Assembly (NCBI GenBank): GCA_945906975.1
Contig: CAMDRY010000235.1
Coordinates: 1-5,658, forward strand
Direction of reading: 5' to 3'
DNA: 5,658 nt
Source of the DNA: Bordetella parapertussis
GTDB taxonomy: Bacteria; Pseudomonadota; Gammaproteobacteria; Burkholderiales; SG8-39
The stretch's first letter is position 1. Each line of letters opens with the position of its first letter. Under the pieces are notes generated by a model, which worked only from the letters and a program-made list of their open reading frames with translations, was not told where the DNA came from and made no database searches. The translations under genes were made by a program, and so were the position numbers. Positions 1-5,658 of this stretch are shown one piece after another.

Positions 1-277
1 CCATTTGCGTCGGCAGCGCCGGCGCGTCATCAACCTCCTCGAGCCCGAGTCTGCGCGCACGCACCTGGTTGACGAACACGTTGTGCATCACCGCGAACAG
101 CCAGGCCCGCAGATCGCTGCCCTGCCGCCACAAATGAAACTTGCGGCAAGCGCGCTCCAGCGTGTCCTGCACCAGGTCGTCGGCGCGATAGCGGTCGCCC
201 ACCAGCGCACGCGCATAGCGACGCAGGCGCGGGATGTGCTGCGCGATTTCTGGATTCATGGTGCGTGCGGTTTCCAT
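1..277 (-). CDS. ECF-type RNA polymerase sigma factor, N-terminal part (cut by window edge)
   Basis: The minus strand reads 92 open codons from an ATG at 277 to the window edge, so the 3' part is missing. The protein shows sigma-70 region 2: a helix with RYARALVGDRYRADDLVQ (about residues 20-37), then DTLERA, then DLRAWLFAVMHN (core-polymerase binding and -10 recognition), then VNQVRARR. After this comes an acidic linker (LEEVDDAP), as usual between regions 2 and 4. Region 4, which reads the -35 element, lies outside the window. Known for the family: such factors direct RNA polymerase to a small stress or envelope regulon and usually have an anti-sigma partner encoded next door; none is visible here. 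A second in-frame ATG at 259 gives MNPEIAQ and is an equally good start. Neither has a clear Shine-Dalgarno sequence. ECF identity is firm; the subgroup is not determined. Confidence 0.88.
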   Translation of the reverse strand, partial: METARTMNPEIAQHIPRLRRYARALVGDRYRADDLVQDTLERACRKFHLWRQGSDLRAWLFAVMHNVFVNQVRARRLGLEEVDDAPALPTQM

Positions 278-315
278 TGAGGCAAACAGCCGGGTGGGTG
301 GCTTTATTCCGTGCG

Positions 316-345
316 CTTATAACAGCGCGTAAGGGGGCGCATCAA
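316..345 (-). promoter_or_regulatory. Probable sigma70-type promoter of the ECF sigma gene
   Basis: On the minus strand TTGATG (345-340) and TATAAG (321-316) are separated by 18 bp. They match the consensus at 4 of 6 and 5 of 6 positions. The predicted transcript start near 309 leaves a leader of about 30 nt to the ATG at 277, or 50 nt to that at 259. This is a pattern match only. Confidence 0.45.
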
Positions 346-423
346 GGCAGTCATAGTATCACCGCGCGCAATCGGGGCCATCGCACAACAGCACGCAAGA
401 TCGCGCCACATCGCCAAATGCGC

Positions 424-450
424 AAAAGAAAAAGGGCGGCAGGGCCGCCC
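424..450 (-). terminator. Intrinsic terminator of the cytochrome c4 gene
   Basis: Read on the minus strand, a perfect 7-bp G/C stem (GGGCGGC at 450-444 pairing with GCCGCCC at 440-434) with a 3-nt loop is followed at once by TTTTTCTTTT (433-424). It lies 36 nt past the cytochrome stop codon. It should insulate the cytochrome transcript from the sigma factor gene downstream on the same strand. Confidence 0.9.
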
Positions 451-459
451 CTTGTACCG

Positions 460-481
460 CATCACCGCGCAGGCGGTGATG
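460..481 (-). other. 3'-UTR hairpin of the cytochrome c4 transcript
   Basis: A perfect 9-bp inverted repeat (CATCACCGC / GCGGTGATG) with a 4-nt loop sits 5 nt after the cytochrome stop codon and upstream of the terminator hairpin. It has no T-tract of its own. It probably adds a second stable stem to the 3' end of the mRNA, protecting it or assisting termination. Confidence 0.6.
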
Positions 482-486
482 GGCGC

Positions 487-1152
487 TCAGCGCAGGCCCG
501 CGATGTAATCGGAAACCGCCTGGATTTCCTTGTCGGACAATTTGGCCGCAATCGTGCGCATCATTTTCAACGGATCGTTGGCGCGCTGTTCGGAACGCCA
601 AGCTTTCATCTGCGTCTCGGTGTACTCGGCATGCTGGCCGGCAAGGCGCGGGTACTGCGAGGGTACGCCAGCACCGCTGGCCCCGTGGCAGGACGCGCAG
701 GCGGCCACGCCTTTTGCACTGATGCCGCCGCGCCAGATTTTCTGGCCAAGCTGGACCAAGTCTTTGTTGCGCGCTGCTCCATCCTTGGGTTTTTGACCGG
801 CGAAATAGGCACCGAGATTCTTCATGTCATCGGGGCTCAGGGCCGCGACCATGCCGGCCATGACGGCGTTCTCGCGCTCTGCCTTCGTGCCCGGCGCCGC
901 CTTGAAATTGGCAAGCTGCTTGCTGATGTACTCGGGCATCTGACCGGCCAGCTTGGGATTGGCGCTGATGCTGCTGTTGCCGTCGGCGCCATGGCAGGCG
1001 GCGCACCCCTGGGTCGCGATGGTCTGCCCCTTGCCCGCATCGGGTTTGGCGGCGACCTTGCCCGGCGCATCGGCGGCAGCGGCAAGCGTGTTAGTACTGG
1101 TAATAGCAACGACGGCGGCGAGGGCCAGAACGTGTTTCATGCCGAATTTCAT
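487..1152 (-). CDS. Periplasmic diheme cytochrome c4
   Basis: This is a 221-aa class I c-type cytochrome with two haem domains, acting in the periplasm as an electron carrier, classically between the bc1 complex and terminal oxidases. Residues 1-27 form a Sec signal peptide (MKFGMKH, hydrophobic core LALAAVVAI, cleavage likely after LAAAA). Haem motif 1 is CAACH (50-54) and motif 2 is CASCH (152-156). Met98 and Met198, each seven residues before a conserved Leu-Ser, are the likely sixth ligands. Each half repeats the pattern CxxCHG, P(K/R)LAGQ, Y, LS, typical of c4. The start at 1152 is chosen because AGGAG precedes it by 5 nt and the signal peptide begins there. The frame stays open upstream to an ATG at 1245, but that would add 31 non-signal residues. 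Its own terminator follows. In many betaproteobacteria c4 is followed by the ResB/CcsA cytochrome-maturation genes; here it is not. Length and motifs are normal for the family. Confidence 0.93.
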   Translation of the reverse strand: MKFGMKHVLALAAVVAITSTNTLAAAADAPGKVAAKPDAGKGQTIATQGCAACHGADGNSSISANPKLAGQMPEYISKQLANFKAAPGTKAERENAVMAGMVAALSPDDMKNLGAYFAGQKPKDGAARNKDLVQLGQKIWRGGISAKGVAACASCHGASGAGVPSQYPRLAGQHAEYTETQMKAWRSEQRANDPLKMMRTIAAKLSDKEIQAVSDYIAGLR

Positions 1153-1157
1153 GCGGA

Positions 1158-1162
1158 CTCCT
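1158..1162 (-). promoter_or_regulatory. Ribosome binding site deciding the cytochrome c4 start
   Basis: AGGAG on the minus strand lies 5 nt before the ATG at 1152. It selects this start over the in-frame ATGs at 1245 and 1140. Confidence 0.8.
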
Positions 1163-1204
1163 GAAATTGAGTAGGGAAAGGGCCTGACCCCATCCCATTC
1201 CGCA

Positions 1205-1228
1205 CTGCTGTACGCGCTGCGTAAGCAG
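1205..1228. repeat. Imperfect inverted repeat (hairpin or operator)
   Basis: CTGCT-g-TACGC (1205-1215) pairs with GCGTA-AGCAG (1219-1228): 10 base pairs, one bulged G at 1210 and a 3-nt loop. It lies 53 nt upstream of the cytochrome c4 start and would fall in that gene's leader if its promoter is in the AT-rich zone. It could be an mRNA stem or a protein-binding site. No T-tract follows in either direction, so it is not a terminator. Confidence 0.5.
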
Positions 1229-1293
1229 TTGCAGAATAGACTCATACTAAAAGCTGCTATTCTATCTTAGAGTCGTGTTTTTAGGCCATATTT

Positions 1294-1324
1294 GGGCAAC
1301 ATCAGGGCAACATCAGGGCAACAT
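1294..1324. repeat. 11-bp tandem repeat upstream of engB, about 2.8 copies
   Basis: GGGCAACATCA occurs at 1294-1304 and exactly again at 1305-1315. A third copy at 1316-1326 (GGGCAACATTC) matches in its first nine bases. The unit is close to one helical turn, so copies would present the same DNA face. It sits about 70 bp before the engB start, in the probable engB leader or promoter. Confidence 0.85.
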
Positions 1325-1396
1325 TCCGGCGCAAGGTGCGGCCTGCCAAGCCCGTTGCGCGGTACTATCGCGCCTTCCTTTGCAGCAAAGCCACCG

Positions 1397-2092
1397 ATGC
1401 CACTGTTTCAAAACCTGAGCTTTATCCAATCCGCGCAAGAGCTGACCGATCTGCCGCCGCACGCCGGCCTCGAGATCGCCTTCGCCGGCCGCTCCAACGC
1501 CGGCAAATCAAGTGCGATCAACGCACTCGCCAACCACAACCGGCTCGCCTTTGTCAGCAAGACCCCGGGCCGCACGCAGCTGATCAATTTTTTCCGCATG
1601 GCGACGGGGGACTACCTCGTCGACCTGCCCGGCTACGGTTACGCCAAGGTGCCGCACACAGTGCGCGCGCACTGGCAGGGCCTGTTGGAATTTTATCTCA
1701 CCACGCGCGACCAGTTGTGCGGCCTCGCGCTGATGATGGACGTGCGGCGCCCACTCACCGATCTGGACATCGTCATGCTCAACTGGTTCATCCCCACAGG
1801 CAAACCGGTGCACGTGCTGCTTACCAAGTCGGACAAGCTGACGCCCAACCAAGGCAGGAAAGCCTTGCATGAAGTGCAAGTCGCACTGGCCAAATCCTCG
1901 CCGCTGTTTTCAGCTCAACTGTTCTCGAGCACCAAAAAAACCGGCATTGATGAGGCCGAAGCCGTACTGGCCGGCTGGCTGCCGAACGTGTCCATGGCCA
2001 CGCCTGAACACAGAAAAGAGGTGCGCGAAGAAATTCGGGCGGCCACGACAAGAACGCGGCCCCGGAAGTACGCGGGTACATCCGAGGCCTGA
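1397..2092 (+). CDS. engB: Ribosome biogenesis GTPase EngB (YihA/YsxC)
   Basis: This 231-aa member of the TRAFAC/Era-like small GTPases acts in the cytoplasm in late assembly of the large ribosomal subunit. The GTPase motifs occur in order: G1 GRSNAGKS (31-38), G2 Thr60 in [10 protein letters not shown]3 [10 protein letters not shown] (76-85, the EngB signature), D115-[10 protein letters not shown]4 TKSD (143-146) and G5 SST (177-179). The C-terminus is a basic tail (RTRPRKY) typical of the proteobacterial proteins. The start at ATG 1397 fits family length and gives the usual N-terminus (FxxS, then LP, then EIAFAGRSN). The frame is open back to a TTG at 1292, but those 35 codons run through the tandem repeat and do not resemble the family. 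No clear Shine-Dalgarno sequence precedes the start; a small CTTTG/CAAAG hairpin (1378-1390) lies just upstream. No plus-strand terminator follows the gene; the sRNA terminator on the opposite strand abuts its stop codon. Confidence 0.96.
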   Translation: MPLFQNLSFIQSAQELTDLPPHAGLEIAFAGRSNAGKSSAINALANHNRLAFVSKTPGRTQLINFFRMATGDYLVDLPGYGYAKVPHTVRAHWQGLLEFYLTTRDQLCGLALMMDVRRPLTDLDIVMLNWFIPTGKPVHVLLTKSDKLTPNQGRKALHEVQVALAKSSPLFSAQLFSSTKKTGIDEAEAVLAGWLPNVSMATPEHRKEVREEIRAATTRTRPRKYAGTSEA

Positions 2093-2093
2093 A

Positions 2094-2129
2094 ATAAAAA
2101 ACCCCGGGCGAAGGGGAATAAGCCCGGGG
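2094..2129 (-). terminator. Intrinsic terminator of the small RNA
   Basis: A perfect 8-bp G/C stem (2129-2122 with 2109-2102) with a 12-nt loop is followed on the minus strand by TTTTTTATTT. On the plus strand the stem is followed by ACAAAAATG, so it would not terminate engB transcripts well. The T-tract directly touches the engB stop codon (2090-2092). Confidence 0.88.
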
Positions 2130-2234
2130 ACAAAAATGCCTTAACAGGATTAAGGCACCCGTTCAGGGAGATGAAACGGGAGACGATCGAAACCGTCTGC
2201 GTGTAAGACGGTGGAATCGGACAAAAAGTTTCAG
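2094..2234 (-). ncRNA. Small RNA with four hairpins and C/U-rich loops, antisense side of the engB-hemB gap
   Basis: The minus strand holds a complete-looking sRNA unit. A promoter at 2268-2241 predicts a start near 2234. Hairpins follow in order: SL1 ACCGTCT/AGACGGT (2212-2192, 7-nt loop); SL2 CCCGTT/AACGGG (2180-2158, loop UCAUCUCCCUG); SL3 TGCCTTAA/TTAAGGCA (2157-2137, loop UCCUG) followed by TTTTT; SL4 CCCCGGGC/GCCCGGGG (2129-2102, loop UUAUUCCCCUUC) followed by TTTTTTATTT. The single-stranded UUUUUGUCC occurs twice (2227-2219 and 2136-2128), a possible Hfq contact. Loops 2-4 expose CUCCCU, UCCU and CCCCUU, which could pair with Shine-Dalgarno sequences. Because the T-tract lies only on the minus-strand 3' side of SL4, the RNA is read in this direction. 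From memory this resembles the Rfam family 'Betaproteobacteria toxic small RNA', found by growth toxicity when cloned in E. coli; I could not run a covariance search. No ORF of note lies inside. The existence of the RNA is well supported by structure; its family name is less certain. Confidence 0.78.
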
Positions 2235-2240
2235 GCGGCA

Positions 2241-2268
2241 GCTATAGAAATTCGTAACAATTTGTTAA
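2241..2268 (-). promoter_or_regulatory. Promoter of the small RNA
   Basis: On the minus strand TTAACA (2268-2263, 5 of 6 to the -35 consensus) and TATAGC (2246-2241, 4 of 6 to the -10 consensus) are 16 bp apart in an AT-rich stretch. The implied start near 2234 places the whole four-hairpin structure inside the transcript. Confidence 0.55.
2255..2267. repeat. 13-bp dyad between the sRNA and hemB promoters
   Basis: TAACAA-T-TTGTTA is a perfect 6-bp-arm inverted repeat. It overlaps the -35 box and spacer of the predicted sRNA promoter and lies 37 bp before the hemB start. It is directly followed by a second small palindrome, TCAATTGA (2269-2276). It is a candidate operator for the divergent pair, though in AT-rich DNA short dyads also arise by chance. 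Confidence 0.5.
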
Positions 2269-3309
<1,041 letters not shown>

Positions 3310-3353
3310 ACGCCGCCTGAACACGACCTTGTGGTCGGCACGTCGCCAAGCGA

Positions 3354-4487
3354 CTAAACGACGTGAATGTCGCGACCGTCCCTCACCTGCTCCGGCTTGC
3401 GTCCATCGGACTCCAGCTTGATATGCAAGCGCAAGTCATTGGCTGAATCGGCAAAACGCAGCGCATCCTCGTAACTGATCGCATTCGCCCGATACAAATC
3501 AAACAAGGCCTGGTCAAAGGTCTGCATACCCAGATCCCGCGAGCGCCCCATCAACTCCTTGATGCCGCTCACCTCGCCCTTGAAGATAAGATCCTTGACC
3601 AGCGGTGAGTCGAGCATGATCTCGAACGCGGCAACACGGCCAGTACCGCCCTCGCGCGGTACCAGGCGCTGTGACAGGAATGCGCGCACATTGAGCGACA
3701 AGTCCATCAGCAGCTGCTGGCGGCGATCGTCGGGGAAAAAATTGATGATGCGCTCAAGCGCCTGGTTCGCGCTGTTCGCATGCAGGGTCGCAAAACACAA
3801 ATGTCCGGTCTCGGCGAAAGCCATGGCGTGTTCCATCGTCTCGCGATCGCGTATCTCGCCGATCAAGATGACGTCGGGCGCCTGCCGCAACGTGTTTTTC
3901 AGGGCCGCCGCCCACGACTCCGTGGTAATGCCCACCTCGCGCTGCGTGACAATGCAGTTGCGGTGCTCATGCACAAATTCAATCGGGTCCTCGATGGTGA
4001 TGATATGACCCTGGCTGTGCTCGTTGCGGTAACCGATCATCGCCGCCAAGGTCGTCGATTTGCCCGAGCCCGTTCCACCGGCAACGATCACCAGGCCGCG
4101 CGCCATCATGGCCACCTTGCTCAGCACCTGCGGCAGGCCCAGCTCGGCGAAGCCGGGAATTTTGGCCGTGATCGTGCGCAGCACCAGCCCCGGCCCGTTA
4201 AGATCGAAGAATGCACTCACCCGAAAGCGGCCCAGCCCGCCAGGAGAAATGGCGAAGTTGCATTCCTTGGTCGCCTCGAATGAAGCGAGCTGCTTGTCAT
4301 TCATCAGCGCGCGGGCAAAGTCCTGCGTCTGCACCGCAGTGAGCAACTGCTTGGAGATCGGCGTCACCTTGCCGTCAATTTTAAAAGCCGGGGGAAAGCC
4401 CACGCTCAGGAACAGGTCGGAAGCCTTGCGGCCGACCATCAGCTTGAGCATTTCCTGGATCATTTCGATCGGGTGTTCTTCGGGCAT
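3354..4487 (-). CDS. pilU: Type IV pilus retraction ATPase family protein PilU
   Basis: This 377-aa secretion-superfamily ATPase of the PilT/PilU group forms a cytoplasmic hexamer at the base of the type IV pilus. PilU assists PilT in retraction and twitching. The N-terminal PAS-like part carries SDLFLSVGFPPAFKIDGKV (23-41). The ATPase core has Walker A GGTGSGKS (137-144), the Asp box TIEDPIEFVH (164-173), Walker B VILIGEIRD (206-214) and the His box HLCFATLHAN (229-238). ETMEHAMAFAETGHLCFATLHAN and ALERIINFFP are PilU-like; PilT has ETIRLALTAAETGHLVFGTLHT. The C-terminal part (GMQTFDQAL, SYEDAL, NDLRLHIKL) also matches PilU. The start at 4487 has AGAGG 7 nt upstream (4499-4495). All catalytic motifs are intact. 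A pilT partner, usually adjacent, is absent: the upstream gene on the same strand is a VOC protein 126 bp away. That gap shows no clear terminator or promoter, so read-through from the VOC gene is possible. Confidence 0.93.
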   Translation of the reverse strand: MPEEHPIEMIQEMLKLMVGRKASDLFLSVGFPPAFKIDGKVTPISKQLLTAVQTQDFARALMNDKQLASFEATKECNFAISPGGLGRFRVSAFFDLNGPGLVLRTITAKIPGFAELGLPQVLSKVAMMARGLVIVAGGTGSGKSTTLAAMIGYRNEHSQGHIITIEDPIEFVHEHRNCIVTQREVGITTESWAAALKNTLRQAPDVILIGEIRDRETMEHAMAFAETGHLCFATLHANSANQALERIINFFPDDRRQQLLMDLSLNVRAFLSQRLVPREGGTGRVAAFEIMLDSPLVKDLIFKGEVSGIKELMGRSRDLGMQTFDQALFDLYRANAISYEDALRFADSANDLRLHIKLESDGRKPEQVRDGRDIHVV

Positions 4488-4613
4488 ATGCAGACCTCTT
4501 TGCTTTGGCTCGTGGCGGTGAAACTCTGGCGGACCGACTCAGACATTCCGCGCCGCCCGCATCGGATCAAAGTGTCTGCCTCGCGCGAAGTGGCGTCAAT
4601 CAGAAGTTTGGCT

Positions 4614-5450
4614 CTAGCCAAACACCAGCGCCACGCCATGCGCCTCGGTGGCGCCCACGGCGATCGAGCCATCCGGCATGCGCATGCAACGAAACCCGCC
4701 GCGCCGCAACGCCAGATCCGCGGCGTCGCGATCGGTGACATGCACAAACAAGGCCACCGCCGCCGGTTCCGGCCGGCCCGAGACCCACACGCCCGGGAGT
4801 TTTTTTGCCAGGGAAGCGGCGGACACAAACGCCAGCGGCATGTCGCCGGTCTCCACCACCAGGCCCTCGGCCACCGGCTTTGCCCTCGTATTGAAAATCC
4901 GCTGATAGGGAAGGGCCGCCGCCTCGGGCCTTTCGTCAGCGATGGCGACCGCGGCAAGCCGCATCGCGCCATTCACATGCGACTGCCACTTCGGCCGCCA
5001 AACCAGATCGCGGGTGAAGTGCTGGCAGACAAAAACGCGATGTCCGGGCGTCGCACTCAAGGGCAGGCCCGCCAAGGCAAAGCGCGCCTCCTGCGCGACC
5101 CCGTCCACCACCACCGGCCGCGACAGGGCGAACGGGCCGGTCGGTGCGAAACCGGCCGCGGCAAACTCCTTCGCCGCGGCGGCCGCGTCATCGGACTTGA
5201 GCACGGTGGCCGCAAGTCCCTCGCCGCGCACCAGAAAATCGCTGTAATACTGGTTGAACGGATGCGGCCTGGGCACCGCCACAAGCTCGATGTAATCGTC
5301 GCCAAACATGATGCAATGGTTCTGCGAGCCGAAGTCGTGATAGCCGCGCGGGGTCAGTGTAAAGCCCAGGCGCGTGAATGTTTCAGCCGCCAAATCAAGG
5401 TCATGCACGGCGATGACAATGTGATCGACGCCCTGGATGTGTTTGCGCAT
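4614..5450 (-). CDS. VOC superfamily (glyoxalase-like domain) protein
   Basis: This 278-aa protein begins with a vicinal-oxygen-chelate half domain: VDHIVIAVHDLDLAAETFTRLGF (8-30), then FGSQNHCIMFGDDYIELV (40-57). His10 and Glu55 occupy the usual first-domain metal-ligand positions. A second block around 142-162 has a CQHFT...LVWRPKW...HVNGA pattern seen in glyoxalase-like (Glyoxalase_3 type) proteins, with His144 and His158. The C-terminus ends in HGVALVFG, resembling the closing strand of a second VOC unit. The fold family is clear. The substrate is unknown; members include lyases, dioxygenases and isomerases, and none can be chosen from sequence. The start at 5450 gives the proper N-terminus directly before the first beta strand, though no Shine-Dalgarno is visible in the short leader. 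It is divergent from the M20 amidohydrolase gene, 68 bp apart, so the two may be linked in function. Confidence 0.85.
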   Translation of the reverse strand: MRKHIQGVDHIVIAVHDLDLAAETFTRLGFTLTPRGYHDFGSQNHCIMFGDDYIELVAVPRPHPFNQYYSDFLVRGEGLAATVLKSDDAAAAAKEFAAAGFAPTGPFALSRPVVVDGVAQEARFALAGLPLSATPGHRVFVCQHFTRDLVWRPKWQSHVNGAMRLAAVAIADERPEAAALPYQRIFNTRAKPVAEGLVVETGDMPLAFVSAASLAKKLPGVWVSGRPEPAAVALFVHVTDRDAADLALRRGGFRCMRMPDGSIAVGATEAHGVALVFG

Positions 5451-5476
5451 GGGGAAACCGGTGAGGATGTGGCAAC

Positions 5477-5504
5477 ATTATAAATTGCCCACGCGTAATC
5501 CTAA
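5477..5504 (-). promoter_or_regulatory. Probable promoter of the VOC gene
   Basis: On the minus strand a perfect TATAAT (5482-5477) lies 16 bp downstream of TTAGGA (5504-5499, 3 of 6 to the -35 consensus). The predicted start near 5470 leaves a leader of about 20 nt before the ATG at 5450. This short leader fits the lack of a visible ribosome binding site. Confidence 0.5.
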
Positions 5505-5518
5505 TCCTGGTGACAGCC

Positions 5519-5658
5519 ATGAACATCGTCGAAAAAATTATCCAGCAGCAGGCCGAGATCAGCGCCATCCGGCGCGACATCCACGCCAATCCTGAAACGG
5601 CGTTTGAAGAGCTGCGCACCTCCGGACTGGTTGCGTCAAAACTGGAATCCTGGGGCAT
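5519..5658 (+). CDS. M20 family amidohydrolase (hippurate hydrolase-like), N-terminal part (cut by window edge)
   Basis: An ATG at 5519 opens a frame that runs to the window end: 46 complete codons beginning MNIVEKIIQQQAEISAIRRD. The stretch AIRRDIHANPETAFEELRTSGLVASKLESWG (from about residue 16) is the characteristic N-terminus of M20D-type peptidases and amidohydrolases (hippurate hydrolase, IAA-amino-acid hydrolase and related). These are cytoplasmic, metal-dependent enzymes of about 390 residues that cleave N-acyl amino acids. The metal-binding residues lie beyond the window and cannot be checked. A weak GGTGA precedes the start by 6 nt (5509-5513 region). The gene is divergent from the VOC gene. 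Confidence 0.85.
   Translation, partial: MNIVEKIIQQQAEISAIRRDIHANPETAFEELRTSGLVASKLESWG

Larger units (their letters stand above)
1153..1396. promoter_or_regulatory. Divergent intergenic region between cytochrome c4 and engB
   Basis: These 244 bp must carry the promoters of both divergent genes. The middle (about 1229-1293) is clearly more AT-rich than the flanks and is the likely promoter zone. No hexamer pair with good spacing stands out in either direction, so no individual promoter is called. The region also contains an imperfect hairpin (1205-1228) and an 11-bp tandem repeat (1294-1324), listed separately. No small gene with a convincing ribosome binding site was found. Confidence 0.6.

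Noticed and set aside
265..1164. Long plus-strand open frame (299 codons) opposite cytochrome c4
   Set aside because: It lies antisense to a gene with clear haem motifs and signal peptide, has no recognisable domain, and is explained by high GC codon bias.
1153..1245. N-terminal extension of cytochrome c4 to an ATG at 1245
   Set aside because: It would bury the signal peptide behind 31 residues and ignore the AGGAG site before 1152.
1233..1274. Inverted repeats AGAATAG/CTATTCT and GACTC/GAGTC in the c4-engB gap
   Set aside because: The two pairs cross rather than nest, so they do not form one stem; each is short enough to be chance in AT-rich DNA.
1292..1396. N-terminal extension of EngB from a TTG at 1292
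   Set aside because: The added 35 residues translate the tandem repeat and leader and do not match the compact N-terminus of the family.
2137..2157. SL3 hairpin as a plus-strand terminator of engB
   Set aside because: On the plus strand it is followed by CCCGTTCAGG, not a T-run; the T-run lies on the minus-strand side.
3324..3354. Two small inverted repeats (CGACC/GGTCG and GTCGC/GCGAC) as a bidirectional terminator between hemB and pilU
   Set aside because: Stems are only 5 bp and no T-tract follows on either strand.
4460..4972. Minus-strand 170-codon frame overlapping the VOC and pilU ends
   Set aside because: Arg/Trp/Pro-rich out-of-frame reading of the VOC gene; no family resemblance.
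4473..5483. Long plus-strand open frame (336 codons) opposite the VOC gene
   Set aside because: Antisense shadow of the VOC coding sequence; composition is Arg/His/Gly-rich with no domain or ribosome binding site.
5496..5507. TAATCC direct repeat before the M20 gene
   Set aside because: Only two 6-bp units; no basis for a function beyond overlapping the VOC -35 region.

Overview
The window (GC-rich, roughly 60% by eye) looks like a piece of a betaproteobacterial chromosome. I infer this from the gene neighbourhood (cytochrome c4 divergent from engB, then hemB), from the sequence style of the proteins, and from the sRNA between engB and hemB. No transposon, phage gene, CRISPR array, tRNA or rRNA was seen, so this is mostly core-genome territory. 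Genes lie on both strands.

Layout, left to right. (1) The left edge holds the first ~90 codons of an ECF-type sigma factor on the minus strand, with a plausible sigma70 promoter upstream. (2) A minus-strand diheme cytochrome c4 gene follows, closed by a textbook intrinsic terminator. (3) A 244-bp divergent intergenic region holds an imperfect hairpin and an 11-bp tandem repeat. (4) engB (yihA/ysxC), a ribosome-assembly GTPase, lies on the plus strand. (5) The 212 bp between engB and hemB is the most interesting part. On the minus strand it encodes a compact ~140-nt small RNA with its own promoter, four consecutive hairpins and a strong intrinsic terminator abutting the engB stop codon. Three of the four loops carry C/U-rich stretches that resemble anti-Shine-Dalgarno sequence. 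(6) hemB encodes porphobilinogen synthase of the type lacking the catalytic-zinc cysteines. (7) A convergent minus-strand pilU encodes a type IV pilus retraction-type ATPase. (8) A minus-strand two-part VOC/glyoxalase-like protein follows, with a perfect TATAAT -10 box. (9) The right edge holds the first 46 codons of a divergent plus-strand M20-family amidohydrolase.

Functionally the genes are mixed housekeeping: electron transfer (c4), ribosome assembly (EngB), tetrapyrrole synthesis (HemB), twitching motility (PilU), transcription control (ECF sigma) and small-molecule metabolism (VOC, M20). Haem made via HemB is the cofactor of cytochrome c4, but the two are separate transcription units and no shared control is visible. 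The sRNA and hemB are divergently transcribed from one AT-rich region containing a 13-bp dyad, so they may share control.
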